Positions 1-9,333 of a stretch of 64,000 nt of DNA are shown piece by piece (within the stretch, counting starts at the first letter, position 1; each line of letters begins with the position of its first letter). The notes under the pieces were generated by a model. That model did not search any database and had not been told where the DNA came from. It saw nothing but the letters and a program-made list of their open reading frames with translations. Source of the stretch: Gammaproteobacteria bacterium (GTDB lineage: Bacteria > Pseudomonadota > Gammaproteobacteria > PIVX01). The stretch is from positions 1 to 64,000 of the forward strand of contig PIVX01000001.1 of the NCBI GenBank assembly GCA_003353785.1, written 5' to 3'. Both the position numbers and the translations under genes were made by a program.

Positions 1-992
1 ACCATTGAACAGAAACCAACTACCATCAAAGGAAATAAACAATATGCAGCTAACCAGTTAGAAGATTTAACTAATTGCAGAAAATCTATTAATGTCGATA
101 GTTCATAGCCTTTTGCTTTCAAGAGAATGAAACCAAATAACGTCAAGATAAAAAGCATTAATACATGTCTTGTACCATAAATTAACCCTTTCCAAGAAAC
201 ATCAGGATTTTGAGTAGCTGTTATTCTTTGCCAATTAGCCACTTGAGTGAATGGAATCAATAGATTAAGGATCGTAAGCCATACCATAAAAATTATTACC
301 TCAGCTATGCTATCCGTTGGAGTTAGCATACTTTGTGCAATAATACTTGTAGTCGCATGATTAATAGTGGGAGCAAGCAAAGCATAGACCGTTATTAAAC
401 TTGTAGCTAACATCATCAAAGCTAATTGCCATTTATCAGTTTTAACTAATGCTTTATAACCACCTAGTCTTACATATAACAACACTACTATTCCGATACA
501 CAAAAAAGATAATGTTTGATAAACAATATCCTCTGGTAAGAAAAAAGTTAATACAATAGAGCCAATATATAATTCAATGAACACTAGCATAACATAGCTA
601 GTCAACGTCATTACCGTTATGAGTCTTGCGACTATTTTACTCGGAAAAAATTTATAACATAAATCTGATACAGTACGACAATCATTAACATCTACATTAG
701 ATTGCTTGATTAATGCTATAAAAAGATAATGCCCCAACAAATAAGTTACAGGAGCAATCAACATAAATACTGCATAATTCTGACAATTCATAAATAAAAA
801 CATTGTATTCGTAGCCAATGAAAAACTACTAGCAGCAAAGGTATTACTAAATTGTGACTTGCTAAGACTTCGATCAGATAGCATAAAACCATCAAAAGTT
901 AGTTTTTCTCTATTAACGCCCCTGGCATACAGATAAAATATAGTACTAGATATTAATATACCTACTAAGGCAATTACTTCTGGAGTAACCAT
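1..992 (-). CDS. Sodium/solute symporter (SSS) family-like transporter, 3' end cut by window edge
   Basis: A reading frame opens with ATG at 992 and runs without a stop to position 1, giving about 330 residues of a very hydrophobic protein with roughly nine membrane segments. The segment GGYKALVKTDKWQ, in a loop after a helix, matches the conserved place in SSS transporters where a Gly-Gly-X-X-Ala-Val-X-X-Thr-Asp-X-X-Gln pattern occurs. A later stretch, FTQVANWQRITATQNPD, also fits SSS proteins. These carriers use a sodium gradient to import solutes such as proline, pantothenate or sugars; the substrate here cannot be told. It starts 10 bases after the stop of the LuxR-type gene, so the two are probably co-transcribed. 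The C-terminus lies outside the window. Family call is fairly good, function open. Confidence 0.7.
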   Translation of the reverse strand, partial: MVTPEVIALVGILISSTIFYLYARGVNREKLTFDGFMLSDRSLSKSQFSNTFAASSFSLATNTMFLFMNCQNYAVFMLIAPVTYLLGHYLFIALIKQSNVDVNDCRTVSDLCYKFFPSKIVARLITVMTLTSYVMLVFIELYIGSIVLTFFLPEDIVYQTLSFLCIGIVVLLYVRLGGYKALVKTDKWQLALMMLATSLITVYALLAPTINHATTSIIAQSMLTPTDSIAEVIIFMVWLTILNLLIPFTQVANWQRITATQNPDVSWKGLIYGTRHVLMLFILTLFGFILLKAKGYELSTLIDFLQLVKSSNWLAAYCLFPLMVVGFCSM

Positions 993-1002
993 TTTTGCTT
1001 CC

Positions 1003-1779
1003 TTAGTTAGTGATTGCTAGAATTTGAGATTTTGTATTAACTCTAAGCTTATTTTTTATATTAGAAAAAAATGATTCTACTGTTCTTCTAGATAACCCTA
1101 AAATTTCTCCTGTTTCTTTAGCAGTCTTGCCATATTCTAACATCTTAATACATTGCCACTCACGCCTGCTTATATTAACATTTGCTTTTAGAATACCAAC
1201 TTGTTGTAATAGCATATTTAAGTTTTCTCGCTCTGTTAGATCTGTATCGTTATTTATTTTAAAATAATTTGTACTTCTCTCAGCCAAATTAAATTTTCGT
1301 TCTCTATGATAATCAAAAATTGCTTCATTTTCACTCTTAAAGAATTTTAAGAATTTTTTAACAGTAGCCAAATTTTGTATTAGCTTTTCATAAATATTAG
1401 GAGAATTAGAATTGAAGCTATATATAAGTTGAGTATCATTATCAATTATCTCTCTGTAAGAGAACCATGATATTCTAAAGCCTTCAGTAAATATTTTAGA
1501 ATTTTCATATCCAAAGTGAGAAGAGCCTGTTGTTATCTCATTTTTGGGATTTTTATAAAAAGACCATTCAGGAACATGATCGTACCATTTCTTCGTTAGA
1601 TTCTGCTCTCCAATATCTGGTGCATTAGCTGCAATAAATGAACTTCCATCTCTGCATAACTCAATCATCACACACTGTCTAACTTCACCCAGAAGTGGCC
1701 TTGCTTTTTCACACCAATTATCAAAAACTTTTGTATGTTTTGTATAGCCATGCATCAAGTCATCTTCAAAATTACTCAT
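1003..1779 (-). CDS. LuxR-family transcriptional regulator (orphan, unusual N-terminal domain)
   Basis: 258 residues. The last 65 or so form a GerE/LuxR-type helix-turn-helix: SRREWQCIKMLEYGKTAKE begins it and GLSRRTVESFFSNIKNKL is the recognition helix region. The N-terminal 170 residues lack a response-regulator receiver and do not obviously match the acyl-homoserine-lactone domain; they are rich in aromatic residues and may bind a small ligand. No LuxI-type synthase is seen in the window, so it would be a LuxR solo. A good ribosome site (AGGAG) sits about 7 bases before the ATG. It lies directly upstream of the symporter-like gene on the same strand, so it may sense the solute that the carrier brings in; that is inference. 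Confidence 0.85.
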   Translation of the reverse strand: MSNFEDDLMHGYTKHTKVFDNWCEKARPLLGEVRQCVMIELCRDGSSFIAANAPDIGEQNLTKKWYDHVPEWSFYKNPKNEITTGSSHFGYENSKIFTEGFRISWFSYREIIDNDTQLIYSFNSNSPNIYEKLIQNLATVKKFLKFFKSENEAIFDYHRERKFNLAERSTNYFKINNDTDLTERENLNMLLQQVGILKANVNISRREWQCIKMLEYGKTAKETGEILGLSRRTVESFFSNIKNKLRVNTKSQILAITN

Positions 1780-2076
1780 TTATTGCTCCTGATTTCCATA
1801 AAATGGAACTCTAATATACTCCAAGACCATAATATCAGCAATATTAATCTATGCAAAAATTACTGAATTTGTTCAAGTCATTGAGTTAAAAGAAATATTT
1901 TTTTCAATTGATAAAATTTTGATAACCCCAAACACCGTAATAATTACCCGCATTTAGGATATGAAAATGTGCTTTGAGTGAAGCTGTTCTGCAATAACAA
2001 AAATTCATTCTGAACAGTTAGTTCATATAAAATACCGTATATTTTACTTAATTCTGATTGCTTGATATAATTGTAT

Positions 2077-2135
2077 TACCCTATGGATGAATGTGCACCA
2101 TGGACGGGTGAGTTTAGCAAGGACGCTTTTCATCC
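2077..2135 (-). mobile_element. IS605-type right-end remnant (TnpB tail / possible guide-RNA scaffold)
   Basis: The 20 bases from 2077 (TACCCTATGGATGAATGTGC) recur with one change at 14624-14643, and both copies are followed by a related GAG...GCAAGGA...GCTTTT block. On the minus strand both copies can be read as a peptide ending in Ala-His-Ser-Ser-Ile/Met-Gly, fitting a shared TnpB C-terminal tail. In this family the end of tnpB and the adjoining right end also encode the guide RNA scaffold. The element is degraded here. Confidence 0.55.
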
Positions 2136-2192
2136 TGTGTCAAAATTACCAGCTCTGGCGTTATTATTCCTCGGCATATAACCACTCCCTTT

Positions 2193-2300
2193 TTAGATAA
2201 CTCCCGTTCCAGAGTAAAGTATCATTTTTATTACCATCGCCGCGTTTCTATCAGCATTATCAGTATATCCACACTTAAGGCATAACCACTCAATTGTGCA
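2193..2300 (-). pseudogene. TnpB (IS200/IS605-type RNA-guided nuclease) C-terminal remnant
   Basis: Reading the minus strand from 2300, the translation gives CTIEWLCLKCGYTDNADRNA followed by AMVIKM and a stop at 2193-2195. Cys-X2-Cys-Gly followed by a short spacer and Asp-Arg-Asn-Ala-Ala is the zinc ribbon and third catalytic Asp region of TnpB proteins. The upstream part contains in-frame stops and lacks the first Cys pair and the other RuvC motifs, so this is a dead fragment. It lies just upstream of a sequence that also occurs at 14617-14688. Confidence 0.75.
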
Positions 2301-2742
2301 ACTTTATACACTTCATTCATAGTAACAAGCTCTAAAAATAAATTTGAGGTTGGACAGCCTGTTGTCAGTATCATGCATAACTTGCAGCTCTGCTTCTGTT
2401 AAGTGAACCCCATGGCCAAATATAGAATACTTACCAAGCGTTATAAACATCCACATAGCCGTTACAATCAGGATATAAAGTGATTTTTTTTAATTCTTAA
2501 AATTTTCAAATGACCACTCTTTATTTTCTACATACTACCTATTAACTTCTATATTTTTTAAACCAAACCCAAAGTAACTCAATATATTTTTCTTTAAAAA
2601 CCTAACATTCTATTGCTTACTCATTAGCATAATTCATTTTACCTATTTCATTTTTTAATGTCATTTTTAAAGTTTATGCTAATACAGCAATGTAGTTCCC
2701 TAAGTATTTGTTTAGAGATTATAATCAAAAATATAGATATTT

Positions 2743-3453
2743 TCATTTTTTGTTAAAACCGTAATATTGTACGTCATTTATAGATTCTGCTCTAATTTCT
2801 AAATAATAGTAAGGATATTGTTTGGGATAAAACTCTCTATATTTTTTATCTTGTTTAATTATAATAGAAATATTGTTAAATTTATTTGACTGTAATAGCT
2901 CTTTATATTTTCTTTTAATAAAATTAAATTTTTCAGATATTGAAATCGATAGATTAATCTTATAAGTTTTTTCCAATGCTTGATAATGTTGCTCTATTAA
3001 GTGCACAATTCCTAAATCAAGCTTATTGCGATAATTATCGGAATAACTCGTAGAACCTCTAGAGCTTTCATAAATAATAACTCCTTTTGTTTTAAGTAAA
3101 TTCCTACACCATTTGATGAATTGTTCTAATTCCTTTGCATTCTTAACAAAAGAAGCAAACCCATCTCCTAAATGTTCAAAGATTATTTTCTCAAATCTAC
3201 CAGCATATTCGACAGATATCATTTTAAATTCTTCTAGATCATTAATATTAATTATGTAAGTCGGGTGTAGTTTTCTATTTTTATCAATTGTAATATCACA
3301 TTTAGTCACTTCTCTAGCAAACGGATAAAGGGTTTTAATATTTCTACCTGAACCAATAATTAGCCTAAGTTCACATTTATCATCTAATTTATTAAATGCA
3401 TGAGCAATATTAAATATCATTAACAAAATAGCAAAATATATTTTCAATTTCAT
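2743..3453 (-). CDS. Secreted methyltransferase-like protein of unknown function
   Basis: 236 residues. It begins with a typical signal peptide (MKLKIYFAILLMIFNIAHAF), predicted to be cut after the Ala-His-Ala stretch. The mature part has the look of a Rossmann-type SAM-dependent methyltransferase: LIIGSGRNIKTL for the glycine-rich loop, then an Asp-containing strand (CDITIDKN), then NINDLEEF, and later a helix and strand ending GVIIYESS. An exported methyltransferase-like fold is unusual because SAM is not expected in the periplasm; it may act on a host target or have lost activity. It lies 81 bases after cysS on the same strand. The signal peptide is clear; the fold call is from pattern only. 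Confidence 0.6.
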   Translation of the reverse strand: MKLKIYFAILLMIFNIAHAFNKLDDKCELRLIIGSGRNIKTLYPFAREVTKCDITIDKNRKLHPTYIININDLEEFKMISVEYAGRFEKIIFEHLGDGFASFVKNAKELEQFIKWCRNLLKTKGVIIYESSRGSTSYSDNYRNKLDLGIVHLIEQHYQALEKTYKINLSISISEKFNFIKRKYKELLQSNKFNNISIIIKQDKKYREFYPKQYPYYYLEIRAESINDVQYYGFNKK

Positions 3454-3534
3454 ATTATTTATTTTTAAATTAATGTGTCTTTCAGATAAAATTTTTGCCT
3501 TACTAAATATATCTCATAATTATAGCAACATTTT

Positions 3535-4935
3535 TCAAAAAACCCTTCTCTGCCAAGTAGTTTGCCCAACACCGTCTTCAATATCTATATTAAAATCATT
3601 TAACTGCTCACGAAAACTATCAGCAAGCTCCCAATTTTTTTGTTCTCTTGCTGTTGATCTTTTAGAAATTAAATCTTGAATCATATTCTTTTTATCCTCT
3701 GAAAAGCCAAATTGTAAAAAGTCAATAGGAGCTTCATTTAGTATTCCAATAACATTAGCTAACTGTTTTAAAGTACTAGCACATTTACAAGCCTCCTGGA
3801 TATCTTTATTCTTGTTTTTTTCAATTTTATGAGATAATTCAAATAATACAGAAAGCGCCTTACTAGTATTAAAATCGTCATTCATACACTCAATAAATTT
3901 AGCTTTATATTCCGTGTTATTTTTTGGATCTATTTTTTTCAATGCTAACCCAGATATAGCATTATATAACCTTATTAAGCTTGTATCAGCTTCTTGGATC
4001 AATTCATAACTAAAATTTTGCTGGCTTCTATAGTGACTATTTGCTAAACATATTCTTATAGTCTCTGGATGATATTTTTTTAATAAATCACGAACGGTAA
4101 AAAAATTACCTGTGGATTTAGACATTTTTTCTTCATTTAGTTGAAGATACCCTATATGAATCCAATATTTTACAAAATCATGTCCAGTTACAGCACATGA
4201 TTGAGCTAGCTCATTCTCATGATGAGGAAATAGTAAATCATACCCTCCTCCATGAATATCAAAATATTCTCCTAAATAGTGCATTGACATAGCTGAACAT
4301 TCAATATGCCACCCTGGACGACCTTCTCCCCACGGAGAACTCCAACATGGTTCTCCCTCTTTTGCCATCTTCCATAAGACAAAATCTTCAGGATCCTTTT
4401 TATCAACAACAACATCTACTCTTTTGCCAGCTTCCTGTCCTTTTAAATCACGACCACTTAAAATTCCATATTTTTCAAAGCTATATACACTGAAATATAT
4501 ATCTCCTGACTTAGCAACATAAGCACTATTGTTATCTAGTAATTTTTGTATAATTATTATTATTTGTTCTAGATGATCTGTCGCCTTAGGCTCAATATCA
4601 GGATTAACCAAACCCAATTTTTCAAAATCCTGATGCATTTCTTTGATAAAAGTGTTAGTTAATTCTGATACACTAATATTTTTCTCTGATGCTTTATTAA
4701 TAATTTTATCATCTATATCTGTTATATTTCTAACATAAGTTACATCATAACCAATAAATTTTAAATACCTTACAATTATATCAAAGACTATATATAATTT
4801 TGCATGTCCAAGATGAACTAAATCATAAATTGTTAACCCACAAACATAAATTTTCACTTTATTATTATTAATTGATTTAAATTTTTCTTTTTGGTTAGAT
4901 AAACTATTGTATATTTGTAAAGTTGTGTTTTTCAT
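3535..4935 (-). CDS. cysS: Cysteinyl-tRNA synthetase
   Basis: 466 residues, normal length for CysRS. It charges tRNA-Cys with cysteine in the cytosol. The class I HIGH signature appears as HLGH at residues 41-44 and KMSKS at 270-274. Zinc ligands fit Cys32, Cys213 in IECSAM, and His238/Glu in FPHHENE. The N-terminal CGLTIYDLVHLGHAK block is typical. Its ATG overlaps the stop of the upstream gltX by four bases, so the two synthetases are translationally coupled in one operon. Confidence 0.97.
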   Translation of the reverse strand: MKNTTLQIYNSLSNQKEKFKSINNNKVKIYVCGLTIYDLVHLGHAKLYIVFDIIVRYLKFIGYDVTYVRNITDIDDKIINKASEKNISVSELTNTFIKEMHQDFEKLGLVNPDIEPKATDHLEQIIIIIQKLLDNNSAYVAKSGDIYFSVYSFEKYGILSGRDLKGQEAGKRVDVVVDKKDPEDFVLWKMAKEGEPCWSSPWGEGRPGWHIECSAMSMHYLGEYFDIHGGGYDLLFPHHENELAQSCAVTGHDFVKYWIHIGYLQLNEEKMSKSTGNFFTVRDLLKKYHPETIRICLANSHYRSQQNFSYELIQEADTSLIRLYNAISGLALKKIDPKNNTEYKAKFIECMNDDFNTSKALSVLFELSHKIEKNKNKDIQEACKCASTLKQLANVIGILNEAPIDFLQFGFSEDKKNMIQDLISKRSTAREQKNWELADSFREQLNDFNIDIEDGVGQTTWQRRVF

Positions 4936-6332
4936 AAGCCATTAACTATCTTTACTATTCTACGTTTTAGTAATCTTATTCCTAATATATCCATTACATT
5001 CTGTAATTCTGGCCCATATTTACGATTTGTAAGAGCTATTCTTATTGGCATATAAACCTGCTTCCCTTTCAACCCTAATTTAAGGTTTATATTATTGTAT
5101 AACTCTTTTGCTTTAATATTTTCTTTTTCTAATAATTCTAACCAAATATTAAAAAAATCTTTACCTGTTTTTTTGATTATCTCTGCATTTTCTTCATTAT
5201 ATTCTAGCTCTTCATCAAAAAACACACTCAACCAGTCACTTACTTCATCAGGAAGTAAAACATTATTTTTTAAGGTTGTTATTAACTTTTCTAATTGTTC
5301 ATTACCTATATCAAATGAAATATCATTTAAAAATATTTTTTTGAAATCTTCAATAGAACAAGCTAAAACAGCCAATTTCTGCCAAGTATTTAACTGCTTC
5401 ATATCAAATACTGCTGGAGATTTCACTAACCTATCTAATGAGAATTTAATTGCCAAATCATCCAAACTTAATAATTCATTATTCTCATATGTATGACCAA
5501 TCCTAGCTAAATAATTTAATATTGCCAACGGTAAGTAACCTATCTCTAGAAGATTTTGAATAGATTGACTCCCATTTCTTTTTGATAAAGGCTGTCTATC
5601 TTTACCAATAATTATAGATATGTGGGCATAACTAGGCTCACTAAATCCAAGAGTATCCAATATCAATTTCTGTCTTGGAGTATTAGTCAAATGATCTTCT
5701 CCCCTCAAAATATGAGTAACATCCATCAAAGCATCATCGATGGCATTAGCAAACATAAAAGATGCCATCCCATCTGCTTTTCTAATAATAAAATCTCCTA
5801 GTATATTACTATCAAAAGATTGTTTTCCTCTTACTATATCCTCAAACACTATACCAATCTTTCTAGGAACTAAGAATCTAATGGCAGCAACATTATTAGC
5901 CAGAAGTTGTTCTTCAATTTCATCCTTCGATAATTCACGACATTTTCCATTATATTTTGGTGGTAAACCTTGAGATAATTGCAATCTCTTACTTACCTTT
6001 AACTCTTCTTCAGTACAAAAACAGTAATAAGCCTTTTTATTATCGATTAACTGAGAATAGTATTTTTGGTAAATATCAATTCTCTGAGATTGCATATAAG
6101 AATTTTTCTTTGAACCAATAGGTACGCCTTCATCCCAATTTAAACCGAGAGATAGTAAATCTTTTTGAATTGATTCTATATAACTCTCTTTTGATCTAGA
6201 TAAATCTGTATCCTCTATTCTCAACAAAAATTTTCCTTTATTTTTTCTAGCATATAGGTAATTAAAAAGAGCCGTACGCATATTTCCAATATGCAAACTT
6301 CCAGTTGGACTTGGACAGAATCTAGTTTTCAT
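4932..6332 (-). CDS. gltX: Glutamyl-tRNA synthetase, divergent copy (GluRS-1)
   Basis: 466 residues, class I synthetase. HIGH is HIGN within PTGSLHIGNMRTALFNYL, and the KMSKS loop is PLSKR. A Cys-X-Cys pair (YYCFCTEEEL) and a later Cys (NGKC) fit the zinc-binding insert. The sequence differs clearly from the second GluRS at 40004-41395, which has the more usual HVGG and RMSKR motifs. In bacteria with two such enzymes, one often charges tRNA-Gln with Glu for later amidation by GatCAB; whether that is so here is inference. It lies 8 bases after fadE and overlaps cysS by 4 bases. Confidence 0.95.
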   Translation of the reverse strand: MKTRFCPSPTGSLHIGNMRTALFNYLYARKNKGKFLLRIEDTDLSRSKESYIESIQKDLLSLGLNWDEGVPIGSKKNSYMQSQRIDIYQKYYSQLIDNKKAYYCFCTEEELKVSKRLQLSQGLPPKYNGKCRELSKDEIEEQLLANNVAAIRFLVPRKIGIVFEDIVRGKQSFDSNILGDFIIRKADGMASFMFANAIDDALMDVTHILRGEDHLTNTPRQKLILDTLGFSEPSYAHISIIIGKDRQPLSKRNGSQSIQNLLEIGYLPLAILNYLARIGHTYENNELLSLDDLAIKFSLDRLVKSPAVFDMKQLNTWQKLAVLACSIEDFKKIFLNDISFDIGNEQLEKLITTLKNNVLLPDEVSDWLSVFFDEELEYNEENAEIIKKTGKDFFNIWLELLEKENIKAKELYNNINLKLGLKGKQVYMPIRIALTNRKYGPELQNVMDILGIRLLKRRIVKIVNGL

Positions 6333-6340
6333 ATAATATA

Positions 6341-8743
6341 TTATTTCTTACGTTTAAGACCATCAAAGGGAAAATCATCAACTTTAATAATTTTAAGGCG
6401 CAAAGCCTCCAATTTAAATAATCTGTTTCTCTCATCTTCACTTATTACATTTTTCTTAAAAGCCTGTTCAATTATTTTAAGAGGATTAGATCCTGTGAAC
6501 TTGTTAACTTTTTTTGCATCTTTGACAATTTTATACAATTTTTTTTCATTATGTAACCCAAAAAATAATTTATTCAAACTATAACATTGTTCATTATTAA
6601 TTTCTTCTGTATAAGATAATCTAGTTATTTTTTTTCTCGTTTCACTTGGAGTTAGCACTAAATTAGCTACATCTCTATCCAGATTATCCGTTGGGATCTT
6701 AGAATATTTACCATATGGAAATAATAAATAATAAATACCATATCTTAGAACTGGAATATTAAAATTATTTATGATATCACAAAATTTCTCCTCTATCTCA
6801 TAACATAGGTATTCCATTATCCACTTAATCAATGGCTGTTCTTCTGCCAATTCTCCTTCATCATAATATTTTTTTAAGACAGCGGAACCAATGTATATAT
6901 AGCTAAGGATATCACCTAATCTACCTGATAAACTCTCTTTTCTTTTAAAGCCTCCTTGGTAAATCAACAATACTAGATCAGATATAAATGATAAGTAAAT
7001 AGAGTATTTACTTAACCTCTTATAATATTTTTTTAGCCTCTTTGTCGATGATTTTATAAAAAACCCACTAGACAAAGCATAAATCACTGATCTGGTTAAA
7101 TTGTGCATTATATGCCCAAAATGTCGGCATAGCAAACAATCAAGACGTTTAATTTCATTATCTTCAATTGCCGACAATTCATCTAATAAATATGGATGAC
7201 ACCTTGTTAAACCTTGGCCAAAAATAATTAGTGATCTTGTCAGAATATTAGCTCCTTCAACAGTAATACTAATAGGAGCACTTGTATAAAATGCTGATAA
7301 GTAATTCTTAGGCCCTAAGCAAATACCTTTTCCACCATGAATATCCATTGCATCTTTAATAATCTTTCTTGCCATTTCAGTAGAGTGATATTTACTTATA
7401 GCTGATGCTACTGAAGCTTGACTACCATTTTGAATAACAGTAATTGTAAAATGACATAAAGCATCTATCATATAAGTATTTGCCGCTATTCTAGCCAATG
7501 GTTCTTGAATACCTTCGAAAAAACCAATAGGAGAATTAAATTGTTCTCTGATCATAGAATAAGAACTTGTTGCCATTAACACTTGTTGTGACTCTCCAAC
7601 CGCACTAGAAGGTAAAGCAATAGCACGTCCAGCAGCTAAAGTTTCCATGAGCATTCTCCAACCTTTCCCTACCATATCTTTACCACCAATCACAAAATCA
7701 AATGGTATAAAAACATTCTTTCCTTGAATAGGACCATTCTGGAATGGAGTATATAACGGATAATGTCTTCTACCTATACTGATCCCTGGCATATTTGATG
7801 GTATTAGTACACAAGTTATACCTATTTCCGTCTTTTTCCCAAGCAATTTTTTAGGATCATACAATTTGACAGCTAAACCAAGTAGAGTTGCAACCGGAGC
7901 CAATGTAATGTATCTTTTGTTCCAATTAAGCTTGATACCCAAAATTTCATTACCTTCATATTCTCCATAACATACCACCCCAGAATCAAGCATAGCAGTA
8001 GCATCTGAACCAGCAAACTCACTTGTTAATGCAAAACAAGGGATCTCTTCCCCTCTAGCTAATCTGGGTAAATAATATTTTTTTTGCTTTTCAGTACCAT
8101 AATGCATTAGTAATTCCCCAGGACCTATAGAGTTGGGCACAGACACTGTTGTTGCAACTGTTACACTCTTTGCATATAGCATAGAAAAAACTCTAGATAT
8201 GCCAAAAGGAGAAAATTCTAATCCTCCATATTCTTTTGAAATTATCATGCCAAAAAATCCTTTTTCTTTTAAAAATTTCCAAATATTTTCTGGGATTTCC
8301 ACATCATTAAAAATAATTTTCCAATCATTAATCATAGACATTAATTCTTTTACCGATCCATCAATAAAGTGTTGTTCTTCTTCACTTAATTTAGGTTTGG
8401 CTATATTATGCAACTTACGCCAACTAGGACTTCCAGATAATATATCTTTCTCCCAACCACAGTCTCCAGCATTAATAGCCTCTTTTTCTGTAATAGAAAT
8501 TTTGGGTAATGATTTATTGAATTTTTTTAACAAATAACTAATAATTCTACATCGAATTAATGGAATGCATAGTGGTAATACAATAATTATTATCGTAGAT
8601 ATAAATATGCTAGTAAAACCTACTTCCAAATATTTGAACATTAACAAACACAAAATCAGGAAGCTTATAAGCCATACAGATGCAGAAGCTCTAACAAATG
8701 ATAGGATAAAAATAAACAATGTCCATAGCATTATCCATAGCAT
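6341..8743 (-). CDS. fadE: FadE-type acyl-CoA dehydrogenase
   Basis: 800 residues, the length of the large gammaproteobacterial FadE group. It catalyses the first step of fatty-acid beta-oxidation, making trans-2-enoyl-CoA. Two hydrophobic segments in the first 65 residues should anchor it to the inner membrane. The FAD/substrate region CFALTSEFAGSDATAM and the later HGGKGICLGPKNY and ITVEGANILTRSLIIFGQG blocks are hallmark motifs; the Glu in TVEGAN is the catalytic-base position. The C-terminal 300 residues correspond to the extra domain of this subfamily. It sits 21 bases after frr and 8 before gltX, an odd place for a catabolic gene. Confidence 0.95.
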   Translation of the reverse strand: MLWIMLWTLFIFILSFVRASASVWLISFLILCLLMFKYLEVGFTSIFISTIIIIVLPLCIPLIRCRIISYLLKKFNKSLPKISITEKEAINAGDCGWEKDILSGSPSWRKLHNIAKPKLSEEEQHFIDGSVKELMSMINDWKIIFNDVEIPENIWKFLKEKGFFGMIISKEYGGLEFSPFGISRVFSMLYAKSVTVATTVSVPNSIGPGELLMHYGTEKQKKYYLPRLARGEEIPCFALTSEFAGSDATAMLDSGVVCYGEYEGNEILGIKLNWNKRYITLAPVATLLGLAVKLYDPKKLLGKKTEIGITCVLIPSNMPGISIGRRHYPLYTPFQNGPIQGKNVFIPFDFVIGGKDMVGKGWRMLMETLAAGRAIALPSSAVGESQQVLMATSSYSMIREQFNSPIGFFEGIQEPLARIAANTYMIDALCHFTITVIQNGSQASVASAISKYHSTEMARKIIKDAMDIHGGKGICLGPKNYLSAFYTSAPISITVEGANILTRSLIIFGQGLTRCHPYLLDELSAIEDNEIKRLDCLLCRHFGHIMHNLTRSVIYALSSGFFIKSSTKRLKKYYKRLSKYSIYLSFISDLVLLIYQGGFKRKESLSGRLGDILSYIYIGSAVLKKYYDEGELAEEQPLIKWIMEYLCYEIEEKFCDIINNFNIPVLRYGIYYLLFPYGKYSKIPTDNLDRDVANLVLTPSETRKKITRLSYTEEINNEQCYSLNKLFFGLHNEKKLYKIVKDAKKVNKFTGSNPLKIIEQAFKKNVISEDERNRLFKLEALRLKIIKVDDFPFDGLKRKK

Positions 8744-8764
8744 TACAAATCCTTAATAAATTGT

Positions 8765-9322
8765 TTAAATTTCCATTAAATCTTTTTCTTTAGATTTTAC
8801 AATTCCATCAATAGTTTTTACATAACCATCAGTTAATAATTGTATTTTATCTTCAGCTTTTCTCTGTTGATCTTCAGTAATAGACTTGTCTTTTAGCAAT
8901 GATTTGAATCTGCTATTAGCCTCTCTTCTAATATTACGTACAGATACTCTAGTAGATTCTGCTTCATTTTTAACAATTTTAATTAGATCTTTTCTTCTTT
9001 CCTCGGTAAGAGCTGGCATAGGTATTTTTACAGAATCACCAAAAACTATTGGGTTTAAACCTAGATCGGCTGACAATATTGCTTTCTCAACAGATTGCAA
9101 AAATGATTTATCCCATGGTGCAATCAATAAAGATCTAGAATCTGCAATTGAGATAGAAGCAACTTGATTTAAAGGAGTTTTATTACCATAATAGTTTACT
9201 TGTACATTCTCAACTAGACTCGGATGAGCTCTTCCAGTTCTAAGCTTAGATATTTCATTATTTAAAGAATCAATAGCTCTCTCCATTTTTTGTTTAGATT
9301 CATTATTAATTGTGTCAATCAT
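8765..9322 (-). CDS. frr: Ribosome recycling factor
   Basis: 185 residues, exact family length. With EF-G it splits post-termination ribosomes. The body is the expected helical bundle: LRTGRAHPSLVENVQVNYYG near the start and RRDKTIEL-like content replaced by RRKDLIKIVKNEAESTRVSV and IRREANSRFKSLLKDKSITE later. An AGGAAA ribosome site lies before the ATG. It follows pyrH by 11 bases in the standard rpsB-tsf-pyrH-frr order. The genes that usually follow in gammaproteobacteria (uppS, cdsA) are replaced by fadE. Confidence 0.97.
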   Translation of the reverse strand: MIDTINNESKQKMERAIDSLNNEISKLRTGRAHPSLVENVQVNYYGNKTPLNQVASISIADSRSLLIAPWDKSFLQSVEKAILSADLGLNPIVFGDSVKIPMPALTEERRKDLIKIVKNEAESTRVSVRNIRREANSRFKSLLKDKSITEDQQRKAEDKIQLLTDGYVKTIDGIVKSKEKDLMEI

Positions 9323-9333
9323 TGTTAAGTTTC

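Larger units (their letters stand above)
1780..2742. other. Decayed intergenic region
   Basis: About 960 bases with no intact gene. It holds the TnpB remnant and its right-end sequence on the minus strand (listed separately). Also on the minus strand, 2313-2456 is an open frame of 47 codons whose product begins with a hydrophobic stretch (MWMFITLGKYSIFGHG); it has no clear ribosome site and I cannot tell whether it is real. The part from 2460 to 2742 is very AT-rich and shows nothing recognisable. Confidence 0.6.
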
